From CAYRNY01 sp964425755 (GTDB lineage: Bacteria; Chloroflexota; Anaerolineae; Aggregatilineales; Aggregatilineaceae): a DNA stretch of 64,000 nt. Position numbers and translations under genes: made by a program. Position 1 is the stretch's first letter; each line of letters begins with the position of its first letter. Under the pieces are notes generated by a model. That model had not been told where the DNA came from, made no database searches, and saw nothing but the letters and a program-made list of their open reading frames with translations. Below are positions 34,241 to 43,918 of the stretch, in pieces. The stretch covers positions 110,104 to 174,103 of the forward strand of contig CAYRNY010000012.1 in NCBI GenBank assembly GCA_964425755.1, given 5' to 3'.

Positions 34241-35116
34241 ATGAAAAGCAGAAACCGTGCGGGACTGATATTCCTTTTGCCGGGCGTGATCTGGGTGCTG
34301 TGCTTTACGATCTTCCCGCTCCTTTATTCCTTCAGGTTGAGCTTTACCGATAAGCGCATGGGCCGGCGCAACCGCCCGGGCGAATATATCGGGTTGGATA
34401 ACTACCGCGAAATCTTCCAGGATGATCGCGTGGCCGAAGTGATGGAGATGACGATCTTCATCATTGTGGCGAGCGTGCTCTTCACGGTCATAATCGGCAC
34501 ATTCATCGCGTGGCTGTTCAACCACGAGCTTCCGGGGCTGCGCATATTTCGCTCGATCCTGACGTTACCGATCTTTGCGGCCCCGATCGCCCTGGGACAG
34601 TTGGGCATGATCCTTTTCAACGAGCAGAGTGGGCCGATCAACCACATGATACGCGGCCTGGGCGGAGAGGGGGTGTACTGGATCACTGAACCGTGGTCCG
34701 CACGCTTTGCCGTGCTGATTGTCGACACGTGGCAATGGACGCCGTTTGTCTTCATCATTGTGCTGGCAGCGATGCAGTCCGTGCCCGATGAGCTGTACGA
34801 AGCCGCGCGACTGGATACGTCCTCAGCCTGGACGCTGTTCCGCAAGATCACACTGCCCATGATCTTGCCCGCGCTGGGCACGGTAACGATGCTGCGTCTG
34901 GTCGAGACCTTCAAAATCCTGGACATCCCATTCACGCTAACCGGCGGTGGGCCGGGCGTGTCGACACAAACGTACTCGTACTATACATATCTCGAAGGAC
35001 TGCGTCATTTTGACATGGGCTATGCATCCGCCCTGGCGTATCTGCTGGTCTTTGTGGCGATAATCGCGACTTCGATCTTCTTCTTCCTCGCCCGCAAGCG
35101 TTACGAGATTGAGTGA
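34241..35116 (+). CDS. Sugar ABC transporter permease, MalF type
   Basis: 291 aa, six helices. It opens MKSRNRAGLIFLLPGVIWVL, has FSLRLSFTDK-like YSFRLSFTDKRM, and the docking loop YEAARLDTSSAWTLFRKITL. The ATG at 34241 is preferred because the helix begins right after it; upstream in-frame ATGs would add a polar stretch overlapping the hairpin. It pairs with the MalG-type gene that follows. Confidence 0.9.
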   Translation: MKSRNRAGLIFLLPGVIWVLCFTIFPLLYSFRLSFTDKRMGRRNRPGEYIGLDNYREIFQDDRVAEVMEMTIFIIVASVLFTVIIGTFIAWLFNHELPGLRIFRSILTLPIFAAPIALGQLGMILFNEQSGPINHMIRGLGGEGVYWITEPWSARFAVLIVDTWQWTPFVFIIVLAAMQSVPDELYEAARLDTSSAWTLFRKITLPMILPALGTVTMLRLVETFKILDIPFTLTGGGPGVSTQTYSYYTYLEGLRHFDMGYASALAYLLVFVAIIATSIFFFLARKRYEIE

Positions 35117-35127
35117 AGGATAAGCTG

Positions 35128-35988
35128 ATGACGTCATCTCTAGAAATCAATCTTCGGAAACGCGTACAGGCTACTCTCTTATGGTGCGCTGTGTTGTTGG
35201 TGACGTTGATCGCGCTGTACCCGTTTGTCTGGGCGATCATTACCTCGTTCAAGCCTCAGCGCGATGCGCTCCAGCCCACACTGATCCCGTTCGTGCAGTT
35301 CGAACCAATCATGGACAACTGGAACGCGGAACTTGGGCGAACAGGTAAGGAAAACATCAACGCGTTAAAGAACAGCGCCATCATCGCGTTAGGTGCGACG
35401 GCAGTTGCGCTCACGCTAGGGACCTCAGCCGGTTATGCACTGGGCCGGTTCCGGTTCGGGATCGGGAATCGCAACCTTGTGTCGTGGTTTCTGTCACAAC
35501 GGTTTTTGCCCCCGGTTGCCACACTGATCCCGTTTTTTCTGCTGCTGCAGGAACTGGACCTGTACGACACGCGACTTGGTATGATCATCGTAAATGCCAC
35601 CTTCGTCATGCCGTTCGCGGTCCTGATCACGCGCGACTTTTTCGCGGATTTGCCCAAAGACCTTGAAGAAGCTGCACTGGTCGATGGCGCGTCACATCTG
35701 ATGGTGTTCTTTCGGATCGCGCTTCCGTTGGCTGGACCGGCGCTCGTGGCAGCCGGAATCATTTGCTTCACGTTCGCCTGGAATGAGTTCTTGTTCGCCA
35801 GCGTGCTCACCGTGCGTGATGCTCAACCGTTCACGGTGAAGATTATAAGCACGGGCACGGTGCGGGGAATCCATTTTGGATTTGTGTCAACGCGTCTGTT
35901 GATGGCGGTTCTGCCGCCTTTGGTGCTGTCGCTGTTTGTGCAGCGTTACATCGTGCGGGGCCTCACGATGGGTGCCGTCAAAGGCTAA
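35128..35988 (+). CDS. Sugar ABC transporter permease, MalG type
   Basis: 286 aa, six helices, docking loop LEEAALVDGASHLMVFFRIA, and the C-terminal GLTMGAVKG signature of the class. The ATG at 35128 has AAGGAT 7 nt upstream; an in-frame GTG at 35113 would overlap the previous stop by 4 bp. No ATPase gene follows; the next gene is on the other strand, and the 173 bp between hold an 8-bp inverted repeat (36005-36012 with 36050-36057). Confidence 0.9.
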   Translation: MTSSLEINLRKRVQATLLWCAVLLVTLIALYPFVWAIITSFKPQRDALQPTLIPFVQFEPIMDNWNAELGRTGKENINALKNSAIIALGATAVALTLGTSAGYALGRFRFGIGNRNLVSWFLSQRFLPPVATLIPFFLLLQELDLYDTRLGMIIVNATFVMPFAVLITRDFFADLPKDLEEAALVDGASHLMVFFRIALPLAGPALVAAGIICFTFAWNEFLFASVLTVRDAQPFTVKIISTGTVRGIHFGFVSTRLLMAVLPPLVLSLFVQRYIVRGLTMGAVKG

Positions 35989-36161
35989 GCTGAACCGACC
36001 GGCGCTGCCAGCCCCCCGGTTTGGCAATCCGGTGATGGGTAGGCTTTTCTGGCAGCATGCCACGTAAGCGGCAGTCGTACATTGTGCGCGCTGGCCTGAA
36101 TGACGGAACGTATGCGGCAGAATGCCGTAACGGCAATCGTCCTCAACGCCAGCGCAATCTA

Positions 36162-36815
36162 TCACCGGCTGTCCCCGAAGCCCGCTTCGCGAGCACGGAT
36201 GGAGGCTTGCGTACGGTCTGCTACCTGCAATTTGTTGAAGATGTTGGAGACATGGTTACGGACTGTTTTCACGCTGATTGACAGTGCGCTCGCGATGTCA
36301 GCGTTGGTATCGCCCTGCGCAATCAGCGCGAGAATCTCGCGCTCACGCCCCGTGAGTTCGGGGAACACTTCCGGCGGTGCGGCGGGTTTCAAGCCGGCAA
36401 AGAAACGCATCAACCGTTCGGCTATTTCGGGGCTGAAAAGCGATTCGCCGTTGGCGACCGCGCGTACCGCGCGTAACATGACGTCCTGGTCGGCCCCTTT
36501 CAGGACGTAACCACGCGCGCCAGCGCGCATGGCAGCGAATACCGAGTCATCGTCCTTGAACATGGTCAGCATGATGATGCCCATGTGCGGGTAGGTGCGG
36601 AGTATCTGGCGCGTCGCGTCAATACCGTTGAGGTCTGGCATCTGGATGTCCATCAACACCACATCGGGCTGGACCTGAGCGACTTTGAGCAACGTTTCCT
36701 GGCCGCTGGCCGCCTCGCCCACAACGTCAATATCGGGCACAGACGCCAGGAGCGCGCGCAGCCCTTCCCGAAACAGTGTATGATCGTCCGCGATCACAAG
36801 TCGGATGGTTTCCAC
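36162..36815 (-). CDS. NarL/LuxR-type response regulator
   Basis: 217 aa. Receiver domain with the acidic pair Asp10-Asp11, phospho-acceptor Asp56 (VVLMDIQMPDLNG), the Thr in IIMLTMF and the Lys in GYVLKGA. A LuxR-type DNA-binding domain follows (LTGREREILALIAQGDTNAD to SVKTVRNHVSNIFNKLQVAD). GTG start at 36815 with AGAGGAAG upstream. It overlaps the end of the kinase gene by 22 bp, so the pair is translationally coupled. Confidence 0.93.
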   Translation of the reverse strand: METIRLVIADDHTLFREGLRALLASVPDIDVVGEAASGQETLLKVAQVQPDVVLMDIQMPDLNGIDATRQILRTYPHMGIIMLTMFKDDDSVFAAMRAGARGYVLKGADQDVMLRAVRAVANGESLFSPEIAERLMRFFAGLKPAAPPEVFPELTGREREILALIAQGDTNADIASALSISVKTVRNHVSNIFNKLQVADRTQASIRAREAGFGDSR

Positions 36816-38965
36816 AGTTCTTCCTCTTTCATGGTACCGGTCAACAGCGGCAACTTCACCAGCACCCGGGTGCCTTTTCCGGGCTGGCTTTCGATCACAC
36901 ACGTCCCGCCCAGTTCTTCCGCGCGCTCGCGCATCGAAGCCATGCCCACGCCTGGACGCACATGATCCGGGATGCCGCGTCCATCGTCGCTGATCGCCAG
37001 GCATAGACTGTCACAGAGCGACAACTGCACACTACAATGCCGCGCGCCAGCGTGCCGGTTGACATTGTTGATTGCTTCAAGTGCGATGCGGTAGACGGCG
37101 ACTTCAACTGCCGCTGCCAGTAAGGGCAGATTTTCGGGCGCTTCCAACGTGATACGCAGCCCTTGCGCCTGGTTGGACGCGATGTATTCGCGCAACGCGC
37201 CAACCATCCCTAACTCGTCGAGCGCGGGCGGGCGCAGATCATAAGCAATGCGCCGGATGTCATCCAGCAGCGTCCGAATCTGCGTCGTGAGTTCGGCGAC
37301 TAGCGCCCGCGCAGCATCCGGATCGCGCCCGATCATATTCGAAGTGGCGGCCAGCTTAAACGACATGGCGGCCAGCGCCGGACCAAGCCCATCATGCAGG
37401 TCCCGGCGCAGGCGGCGGCGCTCCTCCTCACGCGTTGTGACCAGCCTCTCGCGCGACTGCTGCAGGTCGACCGTTAGGCGTACTGCATGGGCCACGACCC
37501 CGACCTGGCGGGCAATGTTTTCAAGCAGCGCGCGCTCGGCGGGGGTAAACGGATCGTTGGGGCTGCGCGACGCAAGGGTCAGCCGCCCGATGCTCTCCCC
37601 TTGATAAACCAGGGGAAGCACAAGCAAATTATGATCGTCAGGATCGCCCGCCATTTCGAGAAGCCATCCCGGAGGCAGCCCAAACTCCGATGCGATCGCG
37701 AACCGGTCGCCGCGTTTGAGCGCAAGCGCCACGTAAGGTAGCTTGAGCGTGTGCGCGACGGTCTCCACCAGGGTTGGCAATACTGCTGTCGGGATCAACG
37801 CCCTTTCCAGGGTTTGGCCGAGGCGGGTAAGCACCATGTAAGGATTATCACGCTCGCCGTACACCCAGCGATTCGCCCCATGTTGCAAGCGGTCGCGCAA
37901 AGGCTGAAACAACACGGCGATAATACCGGCGGCCAGCAGGGAAACCGGCAAGCTGCCTCGTGCCTGCAATATCGCCCCCAACGAACCCACAATAAGGATG
38001 TACAGGCCCACCACCAACCCCGTCAGGGATGTGTAGACGAGTGTCCGGTTTATGATCAGGTTGATGTCCCACAGGCGATAGCGCAGCACGGCGATCGTCA
38101 TCGAGATCGGCAGCACGCAGAGCATCATCACCCAGATCACTTCCAGGAAGAACGAGATCCAGTTGACCCACTGCGTTCCGATGGTCCTTGGCGGGCGATT
38201 CTGCACGTAAACCCAGGGAATTGTAGACACGGTAAAGAGGGTCAGCGACACAAGAAGGCCGAATACGATCCACTTGGTTTGTTGGCGCTCAACTGAATTG
38301 GACACGTGCCGATAGCGCCAGATCTGCGCATAGACCAGCAGTACCGTCAGGCTCATGATCCACAGCAACTCGATCAGGGGCATCACCGGATGGCTGACGC
38401 TCGCGCCGAACGGATGAAAAGCCGTCAATACTGCCGCCCAGAGTACCGAAAACGGCGGCAGCCAGCGACTCCAACGCGGGGCAAAATGACCGGTAGGGAA
38501 CAGACAGAAGAAAAGCACCCAGGGCACTGCTGAAAAGAACAGCAACGATTGCCCGATGCGCTCAAACGCCGGATCGTAGACCGCCAGGTGCTCTACAGGT
38601 CCCGCCGAAGCCACGCCGTAAAACAGCAAGATGAACGACGCAAACACGGCCATCCGGTCATCGCGCCGGTAGCGGAACAGAATGAAGGCCAGCACGAAAC
38701 ACGTCACGACACCGGACAGGGCAATCACGGTCTTCACCAGCCCCAGCGCGAACATCGGTCTTGCGGGTTGTTTCAGGGCGGGCCAATCCACTGGCTGGTT
38801 GAGGTCGATAATATAGGCGGGGATCGAGATCACGAAAACGCTTAGCGTGAGTGCCGCCATGACGATCCACGCAACTCGAACGATATACGCCCCATACGTC
38901 ATGCTGACGTGTGATATCACCGTCTGATCTGCCAAGCTAACCGGAGGGGTGCGTGCGCGGTCCAT
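36794..38965 (-). CDS. Membrane sensor histidine kinase, NarL-partner type
   Basis: 723 aa. About ten membrane helices cover residues 25-330, with no large outer domain, so it may sense a membrane-related signal. A GAF-like domain follows (about 380-500: LPTLVETVAHTLKLPYVALA). The HisKA_3 box carries the phospho-acceptor His524 (RRDLHDGLGPALAAMSFK), followed by the ATPase domain with AINNVNRHAGARH and the glycine-rich ISDDGRGIPD and GVGMASMRERAEELGG. It phosphorylates the response regulator at 36162. Residues and layout are typical; the signal is unknown. Confidence 0.92.
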   Translation of the reverse strand: MDRARTPPVSLADQTVISHVSMTYGAYIVRVAWIVMAALTLSVFVISIPAYIIDLNQPVDWPALKQPARPMFALGLVKTVIALSGVVTCFVLAFILFRYRRDDRMAVFASFILLFYGVASAGPVEHLAVYDPAFERIGQSLLFFSAVPWVLFFCLFPTGHFAPRWSRWLPPFSVLWAAVLTAFHPFGASVSHPVMPLIELLWIMSLTVLLVYAQIWRYRHVSNSVERQQTKWIVFGLLVSLTLFTVSTIPWVYVQNRPPRTIGTQWVNWISFFLEVIWVMMLCVLPISMTIAVLRYRLWDINLIINRTLVYTSLTGLVVGLYILIVGSLGAILQARGSLPVSLLAAGIIAVLFQPLRDRLQHGANRWVYGERDNPYMVLTRLGQTLERALIPTAVLPTLVETVAHTLKLPYVALALKRGDRFAIASEFGLPPGWLLEMAGDPDDHNLLVLPLVYQGESIGRLTLASRSPNDPFTPAERALLENIARQVGVVAHAVRLTVDLQQSRERLVTTREEERRRLRRDLHDGLGPALAAMSFKLAATSNMIGRDPDAARALVAELTTQIRTLLDDIRRIAYDLRPPALDELGMVGALREYIASNQAQGLRITLEAPENLPLLAAAVEVAVYRIALEAINNVNRHAGARHCSVQLSLCDSLCLAISDDGRGIPDHVRPGVGMASMRERAEELGGTCVIESQPGKGTRVLVKLPLLTGTMKEEELWKPSDL

Positions 38966-38987
38966 CTTGTCCTTGTCTGCGCCGATA

Positions 38988-39038
38988 CTGTTTATCTAGT
39001 TTAACATGATTTTTTCAGCCTTTTTCAGACATAAACAG
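38988..39038. repeat. Inverted repeat upstream of the kinase gene
   Basis: CTGTTTAT (38988-38995) and ATAAACAG (39031-39038) face each other across 35 bp that contain two copies of TTTTTCAG. It lies in the 115-bp gap between the kinase start and the next gene and could hold regulator sites. Confidence 0.3.
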
Positions 39039-39080
39039 CTTCATACACACGAACTGTTGGGATGCCGCTGTGAGCGCGTG

Positions 39081-39518
39081 TCATCCCGCTGTTGGCTTAA
39101 CGGCGGAGCGTGTCTGCGCCGGTGTTGTCTCGCTTTGTGGCGCGCGCACCACGAGCCAGATCAGCACGACCAGCGTCCCCGCCACCGGGAACAGGATCAT
39201 CGCCAGGACAGGGTGCAGCGCGGCTATGACCGGCGCTGACTCGCGTTGGAAGATGACAAAATCAGCCAGCAAGAAATAAATGCCGAAGTTCAGCCACGTC
39301 AGCGGCTTGATCGGGCGCGGCATGCGGCCCACATAGGCAAGCACAAGCATCACCAGTGCCAGGATGCCCAGCCCATGCCCCAGCCCGATGTGGGTGTCCC
39401 AGCTTGGCCGCCCGCCAAGCAGACTCAGGCCGACGAGAAATACCTGTACCAGAATCCCGGTGCAAAACAGGCAGGCCGTCAGCAGGTAGGTGGTGGGGGC
39501 CAGTTTGTTTCTCATCAT
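39081..39518 (-). CDS. Small four-helix membrane protein (DUF6220-like)
   Basis: 145 aa with four hydrophobic helices: YLLTACLFCTGILVQVFLVG, a second starting GHGLGILALVMLVLAYVG, a third LNFGIYFLLADFVIF and the last MILFPVAGTLVVLIWLVV. The pattern with WDTHIGLGHG resembles the DUF6220 family. No function is known. The ATG at 39518 has GGAAAGGAACG upstream, which decides the start. Confidence 0.6.
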   Translation of the reverse strand: MMRNKLAPTTYLLTACLFCTGILVQVFLVGLSLLGGRPSWDTHIGLGHGLGILALVMLVLAYVGRMPRPIKPLTWLNFGIYFLLADFVIFQRESAPVIAALHPVLAMILFPVAGTLVVLIWLVVRAPQSETTPAQTRSAVKPTAG

Positions 39519-39671
39519 GCTCGTTCCTTTCCTTAGGTCGTTTCCTGTTTCAAGAATGGACACGTGCGCGTCTCTTCCTCGCGCCAGAATGGCACGCCAT
39601 CCAGAGCGCTATCGCGGCCTCGCCAGATCGCTTCACACACAGGCTGGCCGCTTCACCAGCGCGTTTCCCGG

Positions 39672-40688
39672 TCATAACATGATCATCGAACGATGAATGC
39701 CACCCAGGTTAAAGGGTAGCTGCCGCCATGAATCGCCGTGATCGGCAGAGTGCCACACAACGCCATTGCTCAGCCCGGCATAGACGTGCCCCGGCGCAGC
39801 GGGATCGGTGAGCAGCGCATACGGCATGTAAGGGATTGGTTGAGGCTGCACGCCGTTGAGTTTTTTCCAGCCCGCGCCGCCCGTTGTTCGGAAGATGCAA
39901 GCGTGGGCATGACCGTCAAAGTGGGCGATCGGGAACTTGTTGAAATGAGGGAACACAAAGACGGGCGAGGCGGAGACATACCATACTTCAGGCCGCTCCG
40001 GATCGGACGCGCACGCCCAGCCATAATGACGGTCCAGGCCTGCTTTCGGCTGCGCCCAGGTGACCCCGCCGTCGCGGCTATATGCTGCGCCTGCGCCAGT
40101 CCCCCCAGCCTGGTACACCCAATTCCCGTTCTTTGCATGAAACGCCAGCGAGTGGCAGTCACGGATCGCGCCTTTCAGGTGCCCCTGCCACGTCTGGCCG
40201 CCGTCCGCGCTGCGCAACACCGCTCCGTATTCGATCCCGACGACGATCACGCCGGGATCGGTCGGGGAGAGGGCAATCGCCTGGACGTACGGCGCACCCG
40301 GTTCTGCCGGAGTGTACCAGAACCAGCGCCGCATCTGGCGAAACGAATCGCGTTCGCTCCAGTTTGCCCCTTTATCACGTGAAACGAAGATCATCGGGGG
40401 CTTGGTCCCGGCGTAGATCACGCCCGGCTCAAGCGGGCTGGCAGCCAGGGACTTGATCACGTGCCCATCCAATCCGGCGGAATGCCACGTCTGGCCGCGA
40501 TCATCCGAGCGCAGCACGCCACTGCTGCGCGTCCCTGCGTAGACCACGCCAGGGGCTAACGGATCGGCGGCCAGACACGTTATCTCACGACCCTGAAGCA
40601 GTAGCTCAACCGGCCATTCTCCGCTGGCGTTACATGCAGCCCGTGCCAACCCTTGCCCGGTGGTCGAAATAAACACGTTGGCGTTCAT
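39672..40688 (-). CDS. BNR/Asp-box repeat beta-propeller protein
   Basis: 338 aa without signal peptide. At least six Asp-box motifs are visible at even spacing: SDDRGQTWHSAG, SRDKGANWSE, SADGGQTWQG, SRDGGVTWAQ, TTGGAGWKK and SADHGDSWRQ. Between them run strands of the form VVYAGTRSSG and VIYAGTK. Such propellers occur in sialidase-like and sortilin-like proteins; no catalytic residues can be assigned. Many are simply annotated as exo-alpha-sialidase without proof. Confidence 0.8.
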   Translation of the reverse strand: MNANVFISTTGQGLARAACNASGEWPVELLLQGREITCLAADPLAPGVVYAGTRSSGVLRSDDRGQTWHSAGLDGHVIKSLAASPLEPGVIYAGTKPPMIFVSRDKGANWSERDSFRQMRRWFWYTPAEPGAPYVQAIALSPTDPGVIVVGIEYGAVLRSADGGQTWQGHLKGAIRDCHSLAFHAKNGNWVYQAGGTGAGAAYSRDGGVTWAQPKAGLDRHYGWACASDPERPEVWYVSASPVFVFPHFNKFPIAHFDGHAHACIFRTTGGAGWKKLNGVQPQPIPYMPYALLTDPAAPGHVYAGLSNGVVWHSADHGDSWRQLPFNLGGIHRSMIML

Positions 40689-40810
40689 AGCTTCTCCTGC
40701 TCGTTAGTAGACCCGTCTCTATCACTGGCCGCCCTGGCAGGCACCGAACGATAATAGCTTGCCATTGCGACCTCATTCCTGAATTCACGCTTGCATGTTA
40801 TCGGTGCGCG

Positions 40811-40842
40811 TGTGGAGCCGGTCATTGAAACGCGGCTCCACA
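40811..40842 (-). terminator. Hairpin behind the ScyD-like gene
   Basis: TGTGGAGCCG (40811-40820) and CGGCTCCACA (40833-40842) form a perfect 10-bp stem with a 12-nt loop, 20 bp after the ScyD-like stop on the minus strand. No T-run follows. Confidence 0.45.
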
Positions 40843-40862
40843 GCTGGCAGCAGGGCAGCGGG

Positions 40863-41999
40863 TTACTGCTCCGCCATCACCGGCTCGCCCTGCAGTTCGG
40901 TGAGCGCATCAATACGCACAACTGCACCTGACCCTGGCGCGCCAACACCGTTGATGGTCACAAACGCGTTTCCTGCCTCATCGAATGCCAACCCGGTGGA
41001 AAACGGCAGGCCGCCGATCAGCAATTCGGAAGCGTCTCCTTCATGGATGCGCACCACAGCCCCTGTGTTGGGGACCGGCCCTTCTTCGGTGAACATTCCG
41101 AACTGCATCGCGTATAACGCCCCATCCGGCCCGCGTTGCAGGTCGGTGAGCATGGTTAAGCCCGTCGCGTGATCGCTGACCTGGCCGTCCGGTGTGACGC
41201 GGACGACTTTGGCCGATCCCGGCGTGAAGGGAAACCCGCTCAAGAACGAAACATAGGCGTTCCCCGCGTCATCAAAGGCAACGGCGGTGGGGACCGGATC
41301 GGCCTCCATTGCGTCATTGCGGAACGGGTTGGGGAACGGGCCGGGCAAACCGTCAAAGGTCGCCACGTTTTCGATGTCGCCCGTCACCGGGTTGACGCGT
41401 ATCAGGGTGTTGGCCCCGGCATCGGCGATCCAGAGCCACCCATCCGGCCCGGCGGCAAGCCCGTAAGGATGCGACTCTAGAATCAGGCCGTCGGGGTTGT
41501 TTGCTTCTTCATGGGCCCACAGGTCGGCCACTTCCACGACTTCACCCGCTTCGACGCGGACAACTGCCCCCGCCAGGTCCGGCGGATCCCCTGCGCCACC
41601 GACCCAGCCGCCGGCGGTGGCGTACAACGTACCGTCCAGCCAGGTCAGGCGCGCGCCGCCAATCACCTCGGTTTCGGAAGCCAATAGCGACGGCAACGCC
41701 GCCACGTCGGTTTGCTCACCGTCCGGCGATACCATCACAATTCGTGCCGTCGGTCCGATCTTGGTTGGAAACAATTCACCGGTTTCGATTGAGATGAACT
41801 GGATGTCTTCGTCTCCACCGAGGCCGCTGTCAATGACCCACAGATTGCCCTCTGAATCTACCGTGATCCCTTGCGGGCCGTTGAAACCGGTGGCAACGAC
41901 GGTCCCGCCTTCGATCTCTGGCGGCGGTGGCTGGGCGGTCACCAGGCCGGGGAGCGCGAAAACGACGAGTAGGGTTAGAACAAGTATCCGGTATCGCAT
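40863..41999 (-). CDS. ScyD/ScyE-family secreted propeller protein
   Basis: 378 aa with a signal peptide (1-22, ending VTAQ). NHL-like repeats are visible: FNGPQGITVDSEGNLWVID, HPYGLAAGPDGWLWIADAGA, PTAVAFDDAGNAYVSF and GLAFDEAGNAFVTI. The order matches the ScyD/ScyE family, first named from cyanobacterial scytonemin clusters but widespread as secreted proteins of unknown role. CAGGAGA precedes the ATG. It is divergent from the serine hydrolase with a 261-bp gap in which I see no clear promoter. Confidence 0.8.
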   Translation of the reverse strand: MRYRILVLTLLVVFALPGLVTAQPPPPEIEGGTVVATGFNGPQGITVDSEGNLWVIDSGLGGDEDIQFISIETGELFPTKIGPTARIVMVSPDGEQTDVAALPSLLASETEVIGGARLTWLDGTLYATAGGWVGGAGDPPDLAGAVVRVEAGEVVEVADLWAHEEANNPDGLILESHPYGLAAGPDGWLWIADAGANTLIRVNPVTGDIENVATFDGLPGPFPNPFRNDAMEADPVPTAVAFDDAGNAYVSFLSGFPFTPGSAKVVRVTPDGQVSDHATGLTMLTDLQRGPDGALYAMQFGMFTEEGPVPNTGAVVRIHEGDASELLIGGLPFSTGLAFDEAGNAFVTINGVGAPGSGAVVRIDALTELQGEPVMAEQ

Positions 42000-42260
42000 G
42001 GAAGGTTTCTCCTGAAAGCTAACACTGCCACAATGAAAGGTATAAGCAGCAGCTTACAGGATTGCGTGTCCCGCTGTCATGAGTTCAGCATCCTGTTCAG
42101 GTCGGGAGAAATGCCTGCCCAGATCGGGCCCCTGTCCCAGGGATGAGTCCCAACACCTGGATCGCGGCTGTTTTGTATGCGAATTCCATGCCTGGCTGTG
42201 CCGACTCATATATGCGAAAATCGCAGGTAAATATCTTGTCACCGAACAGGATCGGCTGTA

Positions 42261-43823
42261 ATGCGTCGCTTTCGTCAAGGGGTGTTAACGCTGCTTGTGG
42301 TCACGGGCGTAATTACCGCGTGCAACGCCGCCACATCACGCGAAGCGCAGGACAACGCACCACCGCCCACCGCTACGCCTTCAGCACCGGGGTTTGCGGA
42401 GGTTGACGGTTTTGTGACCGGCCTGATGGATCTCTACGACATTCCAGGAACGGGGATCGCGCTTGTCAAGGATGGGCAACTTCTCTACGTCCAGGGATAC
42501 GGCGTGCGCTCTACCGCGACCGGCACCCCGGTCACGCCGGACACGTTGTTCGCGGTTGGCTCGGTCACCAAGTCGGTCACTGCGTTAGGTGTGCTGCAAT
42601 TGGTGGACCAGGGATTGATCGCCCTTGACGTGCCGCTTGTCACGTATCTCCCGAACTTCGAACTAGCCGACCCCGGCGCGACACAGCAGGTTACGGTGCG
42701 CCATTTGCTGGCCCAGACGAGCGGGCTGCCGGGTGGCGATGATACGCCGTGGTACTCTGGCCGGATCACGACGCTGCGGGAAGCCGTGAATTACGCGGCG
42801 AGGTTGAGCCTTGCCGCGACTCCTGGTGCCGCCCATATCTACAGCAACTACAACTACGCCATCGCGGGCCACTTGATCGCGCAAGTGACCGGCCAGTCGT
42901 GGGCGGGCTACACGCGCGCGCACATCCTTCATCCCCTGGAGATGACCAACGCCACGCTCGATATCGACACGATACAGCAGGCCCCCGATCACGCAGTACC
43001 GCACAGGCTGGACATTCTGGAAGGCATGCAACCGCGACCGTTTGCCAGCTTGGCCGGCATTGCATCTGCAGGCGCGCTCAATGCCAGCGCCCGGGGCATG
43101 GGCAACTACGTGCTGCTTCAGCTTAATAATGGCACCTTCAACGACAAGCAACTGCTTTCAAGCACCATGCTGAACGAAATGCACACGCAGCAGGCCGCTT
43201 ATCCGCCCCAACCGCCGGTCGGACCTACCGGGTTCCAGACTGACGGTTACGCGCTGGGGTGGTTCACGGCGGGCTTCAATGGCCGTCAAGTGTTGTGGCA
43301 CAACGGCTCGATTGACGGGTTTTACGCCATCGTGATGTTCATCCCGGCGGAACATGTAGGCGTCGCCGTGCTATCGAACGCGGGGCTGGGCACCGGCAGC
43401 CTGTTTGCGCTGGCTGCGGGCCTGGGGTTGCTTGAGCACTTGATGGGCGTTGAACCGGCGCGTGATGTTGTGGCGGCCTTAAATCAAGAGGCGGACTTCG
43501 ATCCCCTTGATCGCCAGATGAAGCTGGACGCAGCGCGCGCCTACGATGCCGATCCCGCCGACTGGACCCCGCTGCTTGGTGACTACAGTGGCGCTTCCGG
43601 GACGTTTAGAGTCGAAGCGCAAGACGGCAGCCTATACCTGGTACAACCGCCGGGGACCGGATCGCAACAACTTGAGCTGATCCCTTACGGGCCTACCGGT
43701 TTCCTGGCCCCTAACCGCTCCAGAGATGGGCTGATAACCACCTATACATTTGTGCCCGATGAAAACGGCGTGCTAATGTTGCTCAGGGATGGCGCTCCAC
43801 TCGGTTATAAAGTGCCTGCCTGA
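42261..43823 (+). CDS. Lipoprotein serine hydrolase of the class C beta-lactamase fold
   Basis: 520 aa. Lipoprotein signal with lipobox ITAC (Cys21) and a Pro/Thr linker. Beta-lactamase-related landmarks: Ser101-x-x-Lys104 (VGSVTKSV), Tyr195-Ser-Asn197 (HIYSNYNYA), and WHNGSIDGFYAIVMF as the third motif region (HNG). These proteins are mostly peptidases or esterases of the outer face (AmpC/EstB-like), not resistance enzymes. A C-terminal lipocalin-like domain (about 425-520, LLGDYSGASGTFRVEA) follows. Confidence 0.87.
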   Translation: MRRFRQGVLTLLVVTGVITACNAATSREAQDNAPPPTATPSAPGFAEVDGFVTGLMDLYDIPGTGIALVKDGQLLYVQGYGVRSTATGTPVTPDTLFAVGSVTKSVTALGVLQLVDQGLIALDVPLVTYLPNFELADPGATQQVTVRHLLAQTSGLPGGDDTPWYSGRITTLREAVNYAARLSLAATPGAAHIYSNYNYAIAGHLIAQVTGQSWAGYTRAHILHPLEMTNATLDIDTIQQAPDHAVPHRLDILEGMQPRPFASLAGIASAGALNASARGMGNYVLLQLNNGTFNDKQLLSSTMLNEMHTQQAAYPPQPPVGPTGFQTDGYALGWFTAGFNGRQVLWHNGSIDGFYAIVMFIPAEHVGVAVLSNAGLGTGSLFALAAGLGLLEHLMGVEPARDVVAALNQEADFDPLDRQMKLDAARAYDADPADWTPLLGDYSGASGTFRVEAQDGSLYLVQPPGTGSQQLELIPYGPTGFLAPNRSRDGLITTYTFVPDENGVLMLLRDGAPLGYKVPA

Positions 43824-43918
43824 CGAAATACACGCCATCCACCGGCCAGGGTCAGGCTACGCTGTTTTCGATCAGGTGGCAATCCAGGTCGAACGCAGCG
43901 GCCCGTGCCGCCGGTGAA

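Noticed and set aside
42261..43823. Antibiotic-resistance beta-lactamase
   Set aside because: The motifs are those of the broad class C-like serine hydrolase family with a lipocalin-like tail, typical of peptidases and esterases rather than resistance enzymes.
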